From NCBI GenBank assembly GCA_039180225.1, contig JBCDDQ010000021.1, positions 1-25,771 of the forward strand: DNA of 25,771 nt, in the 5' to 3' direction. The DNA comes from JAAEUE01 sp039180225 (GTDB lineage Bacteria; Pseudomonadota; Alphaproteobacteria; Rhizobiales; CAJQND01). The notes under the pieces were generated by a model. It saw only the letters and a program-made list of their open reading frames with translations. It made no database searches and was not told where the DNA came from. Both the position numbers and the translations under genes were made by a program. Below are positions 23,687-25,771 of this stretch, piece by piece; within the stretch, counting starts at the first letter, position 1, and every line of letters begins with the position of its first letter.

Positions 23687-24808
23687 CTAGGCATAGGTGG
23701 CCACAGGCGCGCCCAGAACCGCCATATCCGGCGCAATGCCGAGCCCCGGCGCCGCCGGAACAACCGCCCCGCCGGCCACAAGCGGCGCATCGAACGCGGC
23801 CACGGACCGGTCGACCATAGCGCGCGTGTCCAATGCGCAACGCAACATGTGTCTGGGCGTGGACTGCGCACAGTGCAGGAGCGCGGCGAAGGCCACCTCC
23901 GAGCCCACCGTATCTTGAATACTCACCACAAGGCCCGCCGCCCGGCAGATCTCGCGTTGCCGGCGCATGCGCGTCAGGCCCCCTTGCTTTGAGACCTTCA
24001 GCCCCACCCCATCGCAGGCATCCGCGCGGATGGCGTGGATGAGGTCCGCCTCGCTCTCGATCAACTCGTCCAAAAGCAGCGGCACACGTGCACGCCCGCG
24101 CAAGGACAGCGTTTCGTGCCAGCTTGCGCACGGTGCCTCCAGCACAAAGTCTGCCCCCGGCCCCACCAGCGCCAACATGCGCAACGCATGTTCCGCCGTC
24201 AAACCGCCATTGGCGTCGGCCAGAAACCATTCCTGCGCGGTCCTGTCCGCCAGGCAGGCCCGGATGCGTTCCGCATCAAGATCCGGGCCGCCCTCTGCCT
24301 GGCTTGCGCCGATCTTGATGGAATGACCAAGGAAGCCGCGCGCGCGGTGGCGTGCCACGTTTGCCCGCATGGCTTCCGGATCATCGCCCCCGATGGAGGA
24401 AATCACAGGGACCGCGCCCTCGATGCGGCCGCCAAGCAGGTCACAGACGGGCATCTGCGTGTGCTGACCCAGAATGTCCCAGCAGGCCACATCGATGGGG
24501 GTCTTGGCCGCCAGCTGGCCCACCAACACCTCGTCCATCACATCATTGATGCGGTCAAGCCGTGCCGGATCAAGGCGCAGAACAGCCGGCGCCAGATCGT
24601 CCAGCCCGGCCCGCACGCCCTTGGCATGCGCGCCCACATAAGAGCCGCCGAAGGGTGTGGATTCGCCCCAGCCGGCGAGCCCACAATCTGTGGTCACCCG
24701 CACAAAGGTTGCATCGAAGCTGGTATAGGTGCGCCCGCCCGACAGGCGGTATGTGCCTTGGGCGTAGGGCAGGTCCACCTGATAGACGTCAATCCGGTCG
24801 ATCTTCAT
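23687..24808 (-). CDS. mandelate racemase/muconate lactonizing enzyme family protein, hydroxyproline-dehydratase/epimerase-like
   Basis: A 373-residue enolase-superfamily enzyme. The N-terminal capping domain (about 1-120) contains MKIDRIDVYQVDLP, and the barrel carries the metal ligands D198 (FLADAN), E224 (VLEAPC) and D247 (LLDEL). The catalytic lysines are probably K165 in HSIKIGAS and K271 in LKVSKQGG; the first position of the usual KxK pair is serine. The sequence pattern is closest to enzymes acting on hydroxyproline derivatives (cis-3-hydroxyproline dehydratase, hydroxyproline-betaine epimerase), recalled from family knowledge and not searched. The ATG at 24808 matches family starts. 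A GTG at 24820 overlaps the previous stop as GTGA and is equally possible. It probably abstracts the alpha proton of an amino-acid-like acid in the cytosol. Confidence 0.85.
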   Translation of the reverse strand: MKIDRIDVYQVDLPYAQGTYRLSGGRTYTSFDATFVRVTTDCGLAGWGESTPFGGSYVGAHAKGVRAGLDDLAPAVLRLDPARLDRINDVMDEVLVGQLAAKTPIDVACWDILGQHTQMPVCDLLGGRIEGAVPVISSIGGDDPEAMRANVARHRARGFLGHSIKIGASQAEGGPDLDAERIRACLADRTAQEWFLADANGGLTAEHALRMLALVGPGADFVLEAPCASWHETLSLRGRARVPLLLDELIESEADLIHAIRADACDGVGLKVSKQGGLTRMRRQREICRAAGLVVSIQDTVGSEVAFAALLHCAQSTPRHMLRCALDTRAMVDRSVAAFDAPLVAGGAVVPAAPGLGIAPDMAVLGAPVATYA

Positions 24809-24816
24809 CGGACCGC

Positions 24817-25771
24817 TCACGCCGGCGGAATGAGCACGAGCTTGCCGGTGAAGGTCTTGGCCAGGAACGTCTCCTGCGCTGCGGCGATCTCGCTTAAGGG
24901 AAAGGTCTTTGACACCAGCGGGCGGATCTCGCCTCGCTCGATGTAGGAGACCAGGTTTTCAAACACCACGTCTTCCTGAAAGGTGCAGCCATAGAAGGTC
25001 AGATCCTTCAGGTAGAGCGTGCGCACATCCAGCTCCACCAATGGCCCGGCAATGGCGCCGGCGGTGGCGTACCGCCCCCCCAGCTTCAGCACCTCAAGCA
25101 GCGGCGGCCACCCCTCGCCCGCCACAAGATCCACCACCACCTCAACACTGTTTGCCCCCACGGCGGCCACCAGGTCGGCGTTCCGGTCGACCACCTCATC
25201 AGCACCCGCGGCGCGCACATCGTCCGCCTTGGCGGCGCTGGCGACGGCAATCACATGGGCCCCGCGCCGCTTGGCCAGCTGAACGGCAGCCGAACCCACG
25301 CCTCCGGACGCGCCGGTGATCAAGACCCGTTCGGCCCCCAGGCCTGCCCGGTGCAGCATGTTTTCAGCGGTGGAGTAGGCGCACGGAATGGAGGCCAGCT
25401 CCGCATCGCTCCAGTCACAATCCACCTTGTGGGTCTCACGCGCCGGCGCCTTGGCATACTGGGCAAAACCACCATCGCATTCCGAACCAAAGGTCCAGCA
25501 CTCATAGGGGCGGTAGTCCACGTAAGAGCGCAGCATGTTGCGCACGATGACCCGCTCACCGACCCGGCGTTCATCCACCCCCTCGCCCACGGCCACGATG
25601 GTTCCGCAACAGTCGGCCCCTTGTATTCTGGGAAAGCTCATAGGCACGCCAGACCATGTGGCGTCGGCATCGTCCACCTCGTCAAAACCGTCCGCGCCCC
25701 CCTCGTTGGTGGCTTCGGAGACCTTCTTGGAATACCAGCCGATGCGGGTGTTTATGTCCGTATTGTTGACC
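24817..25771 (-). CDS. MDR-superfamily zinc-binding dehydrogenase/quinone oxidoreductase-like protein (5' end cut by window edge)
   Basis: About 317 residues are visible, and the N-terminus continues beyond the window (the visible start is VNNTDINTRIGWYSKK). The GroES-like fold includes GADCCGTIVAVGEGV, and the NAD(P)-binding domain includes LITGASGGVGSAAVQLAKRRG, followed by YATAGAIAG and a C-terminal GKLVLIPP. At the position of the catalytic zinc cysteine the sequence has NNTD, so this is the reductase-like, probably zinc-free branch rather than a classical alcohol dehydrogenase. The internal GTG at 25677 is not the start, because the conserved N-terminal block lies upstream of it. It leads the right-hand operon as seen here and ends overlapping the racemase-family gene. 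Confidence 0.88.
   Translation of the reverse strand, partial: VNNTDINTRIGWYSKKVSEATNEGGADGFDEVDDADATWSGVPMSFPRIQGADCCGTIVAVGEGVDERRVGERVIVRNMLRSYVDYRPYECWTFGSECDGGFAQYAKAPARETHKVDCDWSDAELASIPCAYSTAENMLHRAGLGAERVLITGASGGVGSAAVQLAKRRGAHVIAVASAAKADDVRAAGADEVVDRNADLVAAVGANSVEVVVDLVAGEGWPPLLEVLKLGGRYATAGAIAGPLVELDVRTLYLKDLTFYGCTFQEDVVFENLVSYIERGEIRPLVSKTFPLSEIAAAQETFLAKTFTGKLVLIPPA

Noticed and set aside
23616..24230. Open frame of 204 codons on the minus strand
   Set aside because: Same strand but a different frame within the racemase-family gene. Arg/Gly/Cys-rich and without motifs.
25509..25516. GGCGGTAG, the core of the ops/JUMPstart element of polysaccharide operons
   Set aside because: It lies inside the dehydrogenase coding sequence, on the strand opposite to transcription, and not upstream of the glycan genes.
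1..25771. CRISPR array, insertion sequence, tRNA/rRNA or phage features
   Set aside because: No regularly spaced repeats, transposase or integrase-like frames, or RNA-gene signatures were seen on reading both strands.

Overview
The window reads as a chromosomal stretch of an alphaproteobacterium, probably of the Hyphomicrobiales/Rhodobiaceae kind. The support is high GC with tightly packed operons, a Wzc/Wza/PHP-phosphatase polysaccharide module, and a perfect CtrA-type box (TTAA-N7-TTAACC) in the largest gap. No rRNA, tRNA, insertion sequence, phage gene or CRISPR array was seen. Genus-level assignment is not possible by eye.

Left part (1-5223, plus strand) is one dense operon. It holds the tail of a probable methyltransferase, an aldo/keto reductase, a monotopic phosphoglycosyl transferase that should start a lipid-linked glycan, a TPP-dependent E1 alpha/beta pair with no E2 or E3 beside it, and a WbuB-like glycosyltransferase.

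Middle part (5178-18665, minus strand) converges on the left operon and overlaps it by 46 bp. In transcription order it starts with a small secreted FecR-like protein behind CtrA-type boxes. Then come a PHP-type tyrosine phosphatase, a Wza-like export lipoprotein, a Wzc-like co-polymerase/tyrosine kinase, a TPR-like membrane-anchored protein with a possible carbohydrate-binding C-terminus, and an O-antigen ligase-family protein. After a 124-bp spacer carrying 11-bp-period direct repeats come a WbpM/CapD-type 4,6-dehydratase, a single-chain fusion of a WbpB/WlbA-type dehydrogenase with a WbpD/WlbB-type N-acetyltransferase, a Wzx-like flippase, and an AT-rich Wzy-like polymerase. Together these form a nearly complete Wzx/Wzy-dependent surface polysaccharide locus. 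The sugar is predicted to include a 2,3-diacetamido-uronic acid and probably a 6-deoxy or otherwise C4/C6-modified amino sugar. The matching 3-aminotransferase (WbpE type) is not in the window.

Right part (18976-25771, minus strand) looks like a separate catabolic or processing operon. In transcription order it holds an MDR dehydrogenase (cut by the window edge), an enolase-superfamily enzyme of the mandelate racemase/hydroxyproline-dehydratase kind, a Tat-exported alkaline-phosphatase-fold hydrolase, a six-span membrane protein of unknown role, an amidinotransferase-fold enzyme, and an M20 metallopeptidase/deacylase. The substrate cannot be fixed from sequence alone; modified amino acids are the best guess.

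The most notable points are the bifunctional WbpB-WbpD fusion, the E2-less E1 pair inside a glycan operon, an 86-bp same-strand overlap that doubles as the tail of the kinase, and the CtrA-type control signal ahead of the locus.
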